Of a DNA stretch of 64,000 nt, positions 8,576-16,624 are shown piece by piece (position 1 is the first letter of the stretch; each line of letters starts with the position of its first letter). This DNA is from Marimonas arenosa (GTDB lineage: Bacteria > Pseudomonadota > Alphaproteobacteria > Rhodobacterales > Rhodobacteraceae). Below the pieces are notes generated by a model. That model was not told where the DNA came from. It saw nothing but the letters and a program-made list of their open reading frames with translations, and made no database searches. Position numbers and translations under genes: made by a program. The DNA lies in NCBI RefSeq assembly GCF_030848945.1, contig NZ_JANHAX010000004.1, positions 278,001 through 342,000 on the forward strand, in the 5' to 3' direction.

Positions 8576-9316
8576 ATGACGTTTCGCCAAAACCACGAAC
8601 CACAATCGTTCAATGACCTGATCTTCCACGATCCTGCTGTCGAACAAGTCCTACGCGAGTATGCAGACGGGCATCGCACCAAACACCTTATACTTCATGG
8701 GCCCAAAGGCTCAGGAAAGTCCTGCGCCGCCCAGATGATCTTAAAGTCGCGTTTGCCCCATAACTTTCCTGATGCAACGACATCGCCCATCAACGGTCGC
8801 ACAGACCGCAACCGTAAGGACTGGGAGATTATTTGGAGCAATTGGAATGCTCAAATCTCAAACGGGTGCCGGGGTTACACGCATTTGGATGAGATAGATC
8901 GCTACAACCTCAAACAATTGGACATGCTCGACGAGTTCTTGGAGCATGATCGCCTCGGTACACTGGTCATGACGACCAACCATCTCGAAAATCTCGATGA
9001 GTGGATTACCGACCGTTGCACCTTGGTCGAAGTCCTACGTCCAACAGGATCAGACATGATTGACCGCGCCCATGCCATCCTCCAAGCCGAGGGCTACTCA
9101 TATGACCGTCAGCAAGTCGGCTCGATGCTCAGTGGGTTCCAAGGGAGCTTGAGAAAGATGGTCGAGGCGCTCGAAAATTATGTCTTAAAGCATCCGCCAA
9201 ATGCCGCTGCGTCCTCCAGTGTTGCACAGTCGAAAACTCCTTCAGGTGCGCTGACAACGACTACGCTGCAACCAAAAAAGACACAGCATCTGACTGTTGG
9301 TGGGAAGACGGTTTGA
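8576..9316 (+). CDS. AAA+ ATPase, clamp-loader/RFC-like
   Basis: 246 residues. N-terminal segment QSFNDLIFHDPAVEQVL resembles the entry region of RFC and RuvB-type ATPases. Walker A is GPKGSGKS (42-49), Walker B is LDEIDR (104-109), and a sensor-1-like LVMTTNHLENLDEWITDRC follows near 130-148 with a possible arginine finger in TDRC. The C-terminal ~45 residues are Ser/Thr-rich and disordered. The family uses ATP hydrolysis to load or remodel DNA-bound complexes. It is directly upstream of a HUH endonuclease gene, separated by a repeat array and a terminator; a helper role in replication or transfer of the element is inferred. Confidence 0.85.
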   Translation: MTFRQNHEPQSFNDLIFHDPAVEQVLREYADGHRTKHLILHGPKGSGKSCAAQMILKSRLPHNFPDATTSPINGRTDRNRKDWEIIWSNWNAQISNGCRGYTHLDEIDRYNLKQLDMLDEFLEHDRLGTLVMTTNHLENLDEWITDRCTLVEVLRPTGSDMIDRAHAILQAEGYSYDRQQVGSMLSGFQGSLRKMVEALENYVLKHPPNAAASSSVAQSKTPSGALTTTTLQPKKTQHLTVGGKTV

Positions 9317-9333
9317 GATGACGTGATCGTATC

Positions 9334-9388
9334 AAACACACCGATCACAACACACCAACTCCACCACACCCGAAAACACACCGTTTGC
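9334..9388 (-). repeat. GTG-rich repeat array, copy R2 (inverted)
   Basis: Read on the plus strand it is a series of CACAC units (AAACACACCG, CAACACACCA, CCACCACACC, AAAACACACCG) spaced 12-16 bp. The reverse complement contains AAACGGTGTGTT as in copy R1. It starts 18 bases after the AAA+ gene stop and precedes the terminator. Because it lies upstream of a HUH replication-type gene, these units could also be iterons or part of a nicking origin. Confidence 0.5.
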
Positions 9389-9397
9389 ATCCTATGG

Positions 9398-9427
9398 AAA
9401 GGCGCTTTCATAGCGCCTTTCTTATTT
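9398..9427 (+). terminator. Intrinsic terminator after the AAA+ gene
   Basis: AAAGGCGCT and AGCGCCTTT pair perfectly over nine bases around the loop TTCAT, followed by CTTATTT. The AAAG/CTTT base makes it partly bidirectional. It separates the AAA+ transcript from the HUH gene, which therefore needs its own promoter in 9428-9500. Confidence 0.85.
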
Positions 9428-9518
9428 GCCACCAAGACGCCGTGCGCTGCTTCGATGGCCAGCCGGAAAACCCGCCTTTTTCGTCTCGTAGATAAATACA
9501 CGGGAAGGAGATTTGGCG

Positions 9519-10145
9519 ATGATGACGGCGAAGCGCAAACGAGAACGTAAGGAGTTGGTAGCGAACTTGCTCGCACAAGACTGGAACGTGTTTGGCACGC
9601 TCAAGTTCATCAACGGTCGCACCATCGGCAGACACGGAGCAAACAAACTGCTCCACCAATACTGGAACAAAGTCGACCGCACATTCTTTGGCAATGCCGC
9701 GCATCGCCAAAAGGTACGCGTCCCGCGCTGGTGCTTTGCGCATGACGGTTCGGACAGCGAGAACTTCCATGTCCACTTTGCGCTGCTCGCCCCCATCAAA
9801 GACATCGACCATGCATGTTGCATTCTGAACGCTGTGTGGGATCAGCATCACCGGCAAACAGCACCACTGGATAAGAACTGGATCACGCCCGTTTGGGATC
9901 GATCCGAAGTCGCTAGCTATCTGACAAGGGAATACTGGCGTTTGGGCAGCGCCACACTCCTCGACGATCTGAGTTGGAACGGCACGGCTGGAGAAACGAT
10001 GGCTGTGTTCGAACACGCACAACAGCAGGCACGCATACAAAGGGCAGCCAGCCCAATCTGGCTAAGGCAAGCGCAACAGGCACTCAAAGAACAGAAGGCA
10101 CATTACTTGGAAAAGAACGCATTGTTTGTATGGGAGCGCAGCTAA
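9519..10145 (+). CDS. HUH endonuclease, rolling-circle replication initiator-like
   Basis: 208 residues from ATG 9519, eight bases after AAGGAG. Motif I-like FGTLKF (25-30), the metal-binding HUH motif FHVHFAL (H84-V-H86) within a beta strand, and a candidate catalytic tyrosine in VASYLTREYW (Y134 or Y139) appear in the order typical of Rep proteins. Such enzymes nick one DNA strand and stay covalently attached through tyrosine to start rolling-circle replication, conjugation or transposition. The protein is short for a plasmid Rep and lacks a fused helicase domain. It sits downstream of an AAA+ ATPase gene, which could supply motor or loader activity. The HUH assignment is from motifs; the biological role is inferred. 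Confidence 0.75.
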   Translation: MMTAKRKRERKELVANLLAQDWNVFGTLKFINGRTIGRHGANKLLHQYWNKVDRTFFGNAAHRQKVRVPRWCFAHDGSDSENFHVHFALLAPIKDIDHACCILNAVWDQHHRQTAPLDKNWITPVWDRSEVASYLTREYWRLGSATLLDDLSWNGTAGETMAVFEHAQQQARIQRAASPIWLRQAQQALKEQKAHYLEKNALFVWERS

Positions 10146-10328
10146 AGCTCCTTCCGTGCAACGCACTGTAGACAGTTTGAGAGAGGATCATGCCGTAGGT
10201 ATCAACCTTGGCACATCCTTGCTCAGTGGCAGCTGCTCGAACAGCAAACATCAAAGCAGATGGCTTCAAGCAACAAGCGGAGAAGAGCTTAGCGAGCAAA
10301 GATGATTTGAGCTAAAGAGAACAAGTAG

Positions 10329-10363
10329 AGCGTCGGCAGCTTAGGCTGTGCGGCGCTTTTTTA
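10329..10363 (+). terminator. Intrinsic terminator downstream of the HUH gene
   Basis: AGCGTCGGCAGC and GCTGTGCGGCGCT form an imperfect GC-rich stem with loop TTAG followed by TTTTTTATTA. It lies in the 324 bp gap between the HUH gene and the DUF6641 gene; apart from it I see no gene in that gap. Confidence 0.75.
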
Positions 10364-10469
10364 TTAGCGTTTATAGATCCTTAAGGCTCCGTCGATGACG
10401 TCTTTTCGATCGTCCTACATGAAGTCTGACCATACGCTTTTGCTGTCAACGAACAGTAAGGAGCGACCA

Positions 10470-10928
10470 ATGACACATCTCGCAAAACTGACATTCAAGT
10501 CGGTTACACGCAGCACCAAGAGCGATCCCATTAATGATCGGCGCGAAAAGCTCGTGGCTGCTTTGAAAGAGCAAAAGCTGGTTCATGCAGCAGCACTCAA
10601 AGGCGAAGATCATCAAGTCGAGCGATCCAAATGGATGACCAACGAGCAAGGCGAGCGCGTGTTGGTCAAAACGCAACGTCGAGTGCGCCCGTGGTTCTTT
10701 GAACAAGATGGCGGCTGGTATGTGCAGTGCCGGTATGGAGCACGTGTGATCGCCGTTGATGGCACCAACAATGCAGTGTTCGTCAAAACCCTCAAAGACG
10801 TGGGCCCTGTGCTCGATGCATTCATTGCAGCAGCTCAAGCAGGCGAACTCGACGAGGCCATCATCAAAGCAACAGAACGCAAGCCACGTGCAAAGCCGGG
10901 TACTGCGCGGGCGGCGGCGAATGCATGA
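10470..10928 (+). CDS. DUF6641 family protein
   Basis: 152 residues from ATG 10470, preceded by AAGGAG. The pattern of a Lys/Arg-rich N-terminus, a helix of KLVAALKEQKL type, then WMTNEQGERVLVKTQRRVRPWFF-DGGWYVQCRYG and a C-terminal segment with two helices and AGELDEA matches the DUF6641 proteins found on alphaproteobacterial plasmids, phages and islands. The function is not known; the basic beta-rich middle suggests nucleic-acid binding. Its stop overlaps the start of the DUF3768 gene by eight bases, showing co-expression. Confidence 0.75.
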   Translation: MTHLAKLTFKSVTRSTKSDPINDRREKLVAALKEQKLVHAAALKGEDHQVERSKWMTNEQGERVLVKTQRRVRPWFFEQDGGWYVQCRYGARVIAVDGTNNAVFVKTLKDVGPVLDAFIAAAQAGELDEAIIKATERKPRAKPGTARAAANA

Positions 10929-11253
10929 CGACAACGCTGCCAAAACAAGAGGACTTAATGATCAGGCTCGGCAAACCTTCACGGGTTGTCGGGTCGCGAT
11001 CACACCGGGCATTCAGGCACTGGGCGAGGATGCATTGCGAGCAATCTTGCGGGCTGTTCAGCAGTACGACGACTTCTCACCGGACAACGATCCGTATGAA
11101 GAGCACGACTTCGGTGCATTCCACTACGCCGACCACCAAGTCTTCTGGAAATTCGACTACTACGACTTGGACCTCACCATGCACTCGCCTGGTGCAAGTG
11201 ATCCCACGGTCACAGCGCGTGTGCTGACGGTCATGTTAGCGGAGGAATACTGA
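10921..11253 (+). CDS. DUF3768 family protein
   Basis: 110 residues from ATG 10921, which overlaps the end of the upstream gene. The family signature is clear: RLGLNDxxR-type helix, ITPGIQALGEDALRAIL, then DDFSPDNDPYEEHDFGAF and VFWKFDYYDLDLTMHSPGASDP with a C-terminal VLTVMLAEEY. DUF3768 proteins are small and acidic, widespread on alphaproteobacterial mobile elements, and of unknown role. Together with the DUF6641 gene it forms a two-gene unit. Confidence 0.85.
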   Translation: MHDDNAAKTRGLNDQARQTFTGCRVAITPGIQALGEDALRAILRAVQQYDDFSPDNDPYEEHDFGAFHYADHQVFWKFDYYDLDLTMHSPGASDPTVTARVLTVMLAEEY

Positions 11254-11344
11254 AACGCATTAGGGTTGGCAGCATCGTCCCAATCATGCCAGCAATGGGG
11301 AAGTTGGAAATTCAGCCCATTGCTACGGCAGGTCAGAAAACGCG

Positions 11345-11716
11345 ATGTTGAAATACAAGCCCGGTGACGATGTTGGGGAGCTCGAGGATTGGCCATTCGA
11401 CAACCCTCTGAGTGACTATCAAATCAAAGAGGGCAGTCCACGAGCATCGGGACGCATGGATGGAGGTGGACCCGGTCATACAACCCGCACTGGCATTTGG
11501 CGCTGCACCAAGGGCGTCTTCGAATGCACCGAACAAGGCGACGAGCTCATGACAATCCTGGCTGGTCGGTGCCGTTTGATCGACATGACCACTGGCAAGG
11601 CTACCGAGCTTGAAACGGGCGATAGCCTATTTGTGCGCGATGGCAGCCGCGTGACATGGGACATCATTGAAGATGTCACGAAGGTCTTCTTTGGCCACAA
11701 GGCAGATGGGTTCTGA
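11345..11716 (+). CDS. Small cupin protein (DUF861-like)
   Basis: 123 residues with one cupin barrel: TRTGIWRCTKGVFECTEQGDELMTILAGRCRLID, then GDSLFVRDGSRVTWDIIEDVTKVFF. This arrangement, with a conserved G(I)W-C/x-G-F and E-x-x-x-ILxGR, is that of the DUF861/ureidoglycine-aminohydrolase-like cupins, although metal-binding histidines are few. The start has no strong ribosome site. It lies 91 bp after the DUF3768 gene and 41 bp before the nuclease gene. Substrate unknown. Confidence 0.75.
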   Translation: MLKYKPGDDVGELEDWPFDNPLSDYQIKEGSPRASGRMDGGGPGHTTRTGIWRCTKGVFECTEQGDELMTILAGRCRLIDMTTGKATELETGDSLFVRDGSRVTWDIIEDVTKVFFGHKADGF

Positions 11717-11757
11717 GGTATCAGCAATACGGCATCTTACTGTTTGATTGGGCATTA

Positions 11758-13179
11758 ATGCAGATTTCAAAGACTGACTTTATCCACTTCCTGAACTGCC
11801 CCAAATCCCTCTGGCTGCTGAAACACAAGCCAGATGATTACTCGCATGGCGAGTTCTCAGACTACATGAAGAAGCTGACCGCTGAGGGATATGAGGTGGA
11901 GGGCTACTTCCGCTCGCTTCTTCAGTCTCAAGCCGACGCTGAGCGTTATTCATTTCAATCGATATTTGCGACCGAGCGCGGCCTCTACGCGAAAGCAGAT
12001 GCTATACGTGACAACGGTGATGGCACGATAAATCTCTATGAGGTCAAATCTTCAACGAGTGTGAAGAAAAACGGACAGCATAATCAGATCAAGGATGCGA
12101 CGTTTCAGAAGATCGCAGCCGAAGAAGCAGGTCTAAGCGTATCAAAGGCCTTTATCGTACATCTCAACAAAGACTACGTCCGACAGGGCGAAATTGATCC
12201 AGGCCAGCTTCTGATATTTGCGGATGTAACAAGTGAAGTCGCTGAAGCGGAAGCTGGTACACGAGCAGAAATCGATGAAGCAGTTCAACTCTTGGGCCAG
12301 CACGAAATCGATGAAAGCTCCTGCTCGTGCCTGTGCCAGACGAAACCAAACCACTGCGACAGCTTCAGCTACTTCAACCCAACGATCCCAACGCCGTCAA
12401 TCTATAGCCTGCCAAGGATCAGCAAGGCCAAGATTGATGGCTTTGTCGCGGATGGGCGCTTTGACCTTGATGAGATCGGGCTGGACGAAGTTACTGAGAA
12501 ACAAACTCTCGTTCTAAGGTCTGCGCACCTAGGGCAGCCAATGATAGACCACGCGGCAATCGCGCAGTTCTTCAACAAGGCCGCATATCCGATCTACTTC
12601 ATCGACTATGAGACCTACAGTTCCGCCATTCCATTGGTCGATGGCGCTCGACCTCAGGCCCCTATCCCCTTTCAGTACTCCCTCCACGTCAAACGGACGC
12701 CCGATGACATGGAGCTGCTTCACGTCGAGTATCTTGCTGAAGAAGCAGCGATGCCGCTGGCAATGATTGAGCACATGCAAAGCAATATTGGGCCAACCGG
12801 CAGTTTGGTGTCGTGGCATGCGTCATTTGAGAACACACAAAACAAGACGATGGCAAAGCTTTATCCGGAGAAAGCTGACTTCCTGCACGACTTGATCAAG
12901 CGCACTCTGGACCTCGAGGACATGTTCAAGGACGGTTACGTTGACATCGCTTTCGGGGGTTCGACCTCGATTAAGAAGGTTCTACCGATCATCGCACCCG
13001 ATTTGACGTACATGGGGATGGATGTGGCAAGCGGCACTGACGCTATGGAAGCATGGATCAGGCTAATCAATATGCCGGAATGCCCTGAGAAAGCTGAGCT
13101 GCGTCAAGCGATGCTCGAATACTGCAAACTCGACACCTACGCGATGGTAAGGATTTTCGAAGAGATGGAGCGGGTCTGA
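11758..13179 (+). CDS. Cas4-like nuclease fused to DUF2779 exonuclease-like domain
   Basis: 473 residues. The N-terminal half has a PD-(D/E)xK nuclease core of Cas4/RecB type: YAKADAIRD with D81 and LYEVKSS with E95-V-K97. Cys14 in NCPKSLWL and a later cluster CSCLC-x6-C (about 188-199) could hold an iron-sulfur cluster, as in Cas4 and AddB. The C-terminal half begins with YFIDYETY, a DxE pair typical of the DEDD/RNase H-like DUF2779 domain, and ends with YCKLDTYAMVRI. It should process DNA or RNA ends. No cas genes or CRISPR repeats are present, so a stand-alone repair or mobile-element function is likely. Confidence 0.85.
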   Translation: MQISKTDFIHFLNCPKSLWLLKHKPDDYSHGEFSDYMKKLTAEGYEVEGYFRSLLQSQADAERYSFQSIFATERGLYAKADAIRDNGDGTINLYEVKSSTSVKKNGQHNQIKDATFQKIAAEEAGLSVSKAFIVHLNKDYVRQGEIDPGQLLIFADVTSEVAEAEAGTRAEIDEAVQLLGQHEIDESSCSCLCQTKPNHCDSFSYFNPTIPTPSIYSLPRISKAKIDGFVADGRFDLDEIGLDEVTEKQTLVLRSAHLGQPMIDHAAIAQFFNKAAYPIYFIDYETYSSAIPLVDGARPQAPIPFQYSLHVKRTPDDMELLHVEYLAEEAAMPLAMIEHMQSNIGPTGSLVSWHASFENTQNKTMAKLYPEKADFLHDLIKRTLDLEDMFKDGYVDIAFGGSTSIKKVLPIIAPDLTYMGMDVASGTDAMEAWIRLINMPECPEKAELRQAMLEYCKLDTYAMVRIFEEMERV

Positions 13180-13424
13180 CCGTTTGCCTCTTCGTTGAAG
13201 CTGGCCGTCACTCGCTAGGCGCGGATCGCGCGACAGATGGCACGGGTCTCTTTGCGAGCAGAAGCACACAGTTCAAAATCTCATAGAATAAGCAATCTGT
13301 GAGATTTTCGCTTAACTCATTGAAAAATATATATATCAGGCATGGCCTGAATTCGGTCGACCATCCAAAACCTCAGACTTTACTGTTGTTTGCAGCAAAG
13401 GATTAGATTTTCGGAGGTCCTGCC

Positions 13425-13991
13425 ATGCGCCAAGCTCAAACACTGAACGAAGCACAACTGCGTCGCGTTTTACACTACTGCCGCAGTCGTCGTCATCCGA
13501 TCAGGGACCAGACAATCATCTTGGTCAGCTTCTACGCTGGGTTGCGAGCCAAGGAGATTGCGGCGCTGACAGTGAGTGACGTGTTTGATGATGAGGGCGC
13601 TGTGCGTGAGCAGTTCATCTTGCGGGCTGCGCAGAGCAAAGGCGGCAAGACCCGCACAGTGTACCTGAGCCAGCGTCTACGCCGGTCGCTCAACGAATAC
13701 GGCGACACGATCCGGCTGAATGATCCAGCTCGCGCGCTGTTTGAGAGCCAAAAGGGTGGGCACTTCTCTGCCAACACCATGTGTCAGCTGTTTCTCGACA
13801 TCTACAAAGCCTGTGGGTTCAAGGATGCCAGCAGCCATAGCGGGCGACGTACTTACATTACGCGGCTCGCAAACAAGGGCGTTGGGGTACGTTTGCTGGC
13901 TGAGCTGGCCGGACACAGCCATATTTCGACCACTCAGCGCTATATCGACGTTAACGCTGAGCAGCTAGCTGGCGCTGTCGAGCTGCTATGA
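13425..13991 (+). CDS. Catalytic-domain-only tyrosine recombinase
   Basis: 188 residues beginning after GGAGG. All active-site residues of the tyrosine recombinase family are visible: R41 (GLRAKE), K75 (KGGKTR), H138 and R141 (HSGRR), H164 (AGHSH) and Y173 (TTQRYID). The N-terminal SAM-like core-binding domain (about 100 residues) is missing, so the enzyme is about half to two-thirds the usual XerC/D length. The upstream 245 bp is AT-rich with a run of ATATAT and the dyad TCAGGCATGGCCTGA near 13339. It converges on, and overlaps by 41 bp, a small minus-strand gene next to the full integrase. Confidence 0.9.
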   Translation: MRQAQTLNEAQLRRVLHYCRSRRHPIRDQTIILVSFYAGLRAKEIAALTVSDVFDDEGAVREQFILRAAQSKGGKTRTVYLSQRLRRSLNEYGDTIRLNDPARALFESQKGGHFSANTMCQLFLDIYKACGFKDASSHSGRRTYITRLANKGVGVRLLAELAGHSHISTTQRYIDVNAEQLAGAVELL

Positions 13992-14331
13992 TGTCGAACC
14001 ACGGCAAGCAGTGCTTTGGGATGCAGGCAATTTCAATATCACCGGCCCAATAGGCATCTTTGCCTTCTTCGCTCAGTTTTTCGTACTGCGCTTGAAACGC
14101 ACTAGAGTTCGCTTGAGATGCCACCTTCGACATGGCTTCGTTGTACGACACTTTTAGAAGGTCTCTTAAATCTTCGAGCAACACTTCTTCAAAGTCGATC
14201 TGCTGCATGAGCTCTTGATGCTCGAAATATAAGGCCAGTCTCCTCAATGGTGAGTGCACGTCATTTGTAACCTCGTCACGCACCACTATCAGGTCGATTA
14301 GCGACAGAAGCTTTTCGTCTTTTTCATCCAT
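13951..14331 (-). CDS. Small hypothetical protein behind the integrase
   Basis: 126 residues from ATG 14331, chosen over ATG 14346 because GAAGGAAAG lies just upstream. It is acidic and mostly helical (MDEKDEKLLSLIDLIVV at the start) with no recognised domain. It begins 16 bases after the integrase stop codon on the same strand, so it is probably co-transcribed and could be an accessory or directionality factor (inference). Its 3' end overlaps the end of the convergent recombinase gene. Confidence 0.6.
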   Translation of the reverse strand: MDEKDEKLLSLIDLIVVRDEVTNDVHSPLRRLALYFEHQELMQQIDFEEVLLEDLRDLLKVSYNEAMSKVASQANSSAFQAQYEKLSEEGKDAYWAGDIEIACIPKHCLPWFDIIAARQRQLAAQR

Positions 14332-14346
14332 TTGGCTTTCCTTCAA

Positions 14347-15594
14347 TCAAGAAGCGTCGTTCGAAGGTTGTTTCGCCGCGTACTCTTCCGCTGACAACTC
14401 GTAACGCTTGCCAGTGAACATGTCCTTCTTCATCCGCGGGGTTAGGTGGCTGTAGTGCCGCTCGATCATGCCAATCGACGTGCCCATCTGCTTGGTCAAT
14501 GCGTGAATATCCATGCCGTCATTAACCAACGCGAACGTCGCGTATGTGTGCCGCAAGCTGTAAAGCGTTCGATCCTGCCCGGTCTTGGGGCATTTGAGCA
14601 GTCCGGCATCTTTCAAAAACGCCTTAAAGGTCTGACGCAGGTGCTCAGTGACGGTCCCATCTGGCAAACAGAACACCGGCAAATCCAGCTTCTGCTTTAG
14701 CATCTCGTAGAAGTCGATGTCCTTGATCGCTTCAGTACGTGAGTGAATGCGCTTGAGGTAGTCGATGGTGCCAGCACGACCTATGGCCTCGTGGGGCTTG
14801 GTTTTTCCGTGAAGGTAGAACTCCACGTACTCCAAGCCGTTTTCTTTGAAGACGGTCACGTGCTTCCAGCGCAAATTCTGCGCTTCTGTGCCGTGCCGCA
14901 TGCCGGTGTTGGCCAAAATCAATACGTAGTCGCGCAGCAGGTAGCGCATGTCGCGCGACTTGCCGCCTTTGCCCTTGTCGATCCAATGGGGCAGCTTGCG
15001 GATCATCTTGCGATAGTCTTCCAAGCTGAAGTCAGGACGCCGTTTTGCGCCTTCACCTTTGTTGGCGAGGATGGGTACCTTGCCCTGTGTGACAAAGCCA
15101 CGAGCAACTGCTTCGGCGTAGACCTTGTTCATGGCTGAGTTGTGTGTGTTCAGCGTCGATGCCTTTGGCTCACGACCGATCTGCTCCGCCCGCCAAGCGT
15201 TGAAAGCGAGAATTCTCTCATGATCGATGTTGGTGATGAATGTCTTGCCAAAGAATGGGATGAAGTACTTGTTGAGGGCCTTGATGTAGTCCTTGAACAC
15301 TTTGCGCCCTGCGCCCGCGTCCAACTGCTTCTGCATATCAGCAATTGCTAACTTGGCCACGTCTTCGAAGCGTTTGGAGACAACTGGCATATCGTGTATA
15401 GCGCGGAATTTGTAGTCGAGGTACTGCTCACGGGCGACGGTCTTGGCTTCTTCCAGATCACGCTTGCCCGTGCTGATGCGCACCCAGTGCTCGTCGATTT
15501 TGAACGTGGCCTGCCAGCGCTTGCTGTTGGGGCGCTTGTAGACCTTCACCTCCCCATCCAACAGTACATGCGTATCTGCGCCCAGCTTGGCCAT
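14347..15594 (-). CDS. Tyrosine site-specific integrase
   Basis: 415 residues with GAGGAGCAGG before the ATG. An N-terminal arm-binding-like domain (YKRPNSKRWQATFKIDEHWVRISTGKRD) precedes a core-binding helix bundle, then the catalytic domain with R (GMRHGTEAQNL), K (HGKTKPHE), HxxR-type LYSLRHTYATF and the nucleophile in ERHYSHLTP. This is a full-length phage/island integrase, which would recombine an attachment site with a chromosomal target. It lies mid-island, 13.5 kb from the tRNA-Phe boundary, so either more than one element has inserted or the gene was moved. Confidence 0.95.
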   Translation of the reverse strand: MAKLGADTHVLLDGEVKVYKRPNSKRWQATFKIDEHWVRISTGKRDLEEAKTVAREQYLDYKFRAIHDMPVVSKRFEDVAKLAIADMQKQLDAGAGRKVFKDYIKALNKYFIPFFGKTFITNIDHERILAFNAWRAEQIGREPKASTLNTHNSAMNKVYAEAVARGFVTQGKVPILANKGEGAKRRPDFSLEDYRKMIRKLPHWIDKGKGGKSRDMRYLLRDYVLILANTGMRHGTEAQNLRWKHVTVFKENGLEYVEFYLHGKTKPHEAIGRAGTIDYLKRIHSRTEAIKDIDFYEMLKQKLDLPVFCLPDGTVTEHLRQTFKAFLKDAGLLKCPKTGQDRTLYSLRHTYATFALVNDGMDIHALTKQMGTSIGMIERHYSHLTPRMKKDMFTGKRYELSAEEYAAKQPSNDAS

Positions 15595-15672
15595 TCCTGC
15601 TCCTCGATCACTTCATCACACACTAAGTTCCTGTGTTGGAGATGTCAGCCGGAAATCGAAGACCGCAGGAGC

Positions 15673-16491
15673 TTAGTTGGCGCGAGCGACAATCAAAGAA
15701 GCAGGTATGGGAGCTCGCCATTTGTCACCTTCGGAGAAACGACTACGCACTTTTTCGGCTACGGCTGCTTTGATCGCTGCATTGTTCGCCGCGGGCTGTT
15801 GAGACAGAAGATAGCCTCCGCGAGGAGCTCCGTTTTGGAAGATCTCAGCCAAGTCTCCAGGTTCATCCAGCACCCAAGAACAATCTAGCTGTTCTTGTTT
15901 TTCCACCTCGAACCCCGCGTCTGACAGGATCGATTTTGCCATTTCCTCGTTCGCAAACTGATGGAAATTCGGGCTATCAGGCATCGTCACAGAAGGGTCA
16001 CCATGCTCCTGGACACTGCTGTAAAACACTTGGAAGACAGGGGATACGTCCGGGCCACACCACGAAGTCATGATGAATTGTCCCTTTGGCTTAAGAACCC
16101 TGCGAATTTCCGAAAGCGCCTTTGGCTGGTCGGGAACGTGCATCAAGCCAAAGCTGCAGACGACACTATCAAAACTGTCCTCCTCGAACGGCAGGTTTTG
16201 TGCATCAGCTTCGATGAAATCGCCAGTTGGGAACCTCCTGCGCGCATGCGAAAGCATCTTTGCAGAGAAATCTGCGCCGGTGACCGTGTGGCCTGCCTTT
16301 GCAAGCGCCTCGGTGACATTGCCTTGTCCACAACAGAGGTCCAGGACCCTGCTGCTATTTTCAACTTGTGACACTATGGAAGGAATGGCCATGTCACTCG
16401 CTTCAGAGAACATGGTCACGTAACCTGACGAGATTGTATTGTCAGACCAACCCTGCGTTTCCAGTTCCGCAAATCCCTCGTACGCTGCCAT
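15673..16491 (-). CDS. SAM-dependent methyltransferase (class I, UbiE/ubiquinone-type)
   Basis: 272 residues from ATG 16491, eight bases behind GGGAGGAG. Motif I VLDLCCGQGNVTEAL, acidic motif II ADFSAKM, motif III-like FEEDSFDSVVCSFGLMHV and post-motif RVLKPKGQF show a class I methyltransferase acting on a small molecule. The substrate cannot be deduced. It is one of three methyltransferases in the island and stands as a single-gene unit. Confidence 0.9.
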   Translation of the reverse strand: MAAYEGFAELETQGWSDNTISSGYVTMFSEASDMAIPSIVSQVENSSRVLDLCCGQGNVTEALAKAGHTVTGADFSAKMLSHARRRFPTGDFIEADAQNLPFEEDSFDSVVCSFGLMHVPDQPKALSEIRRVLKPKGQFIMTSWCGPDVSPVFQVFYSSVQEHGDPSVTMPDSPNFHQFANEEMAKSILSDAGFEVEKQEQLDCSWVLDEPGDLAEIFQNGAPRGGYLLSQQPAANNAAIKAAVAEKVRSRFSEGDKWRAPIPASLIVARAN

Positions 16492-16624
16492 TTTTTGGCT
16501 CCTCCCAATTTCCTGCGTTTGATAACACAAATGCCCATTTCTCACTATGTGACTGCCAGAAACCGAGTCCTACATTGGGCTAGCTGCTAGACACGTAGGT
16601 TGCTTGTCAGATGCACACGGACAT

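Noticed and set aside
11758-13179. CRISPR-associated Cas4
   Set aside because: Fused DUF2779 domain and no cas1/cas2 or repeats in the window.
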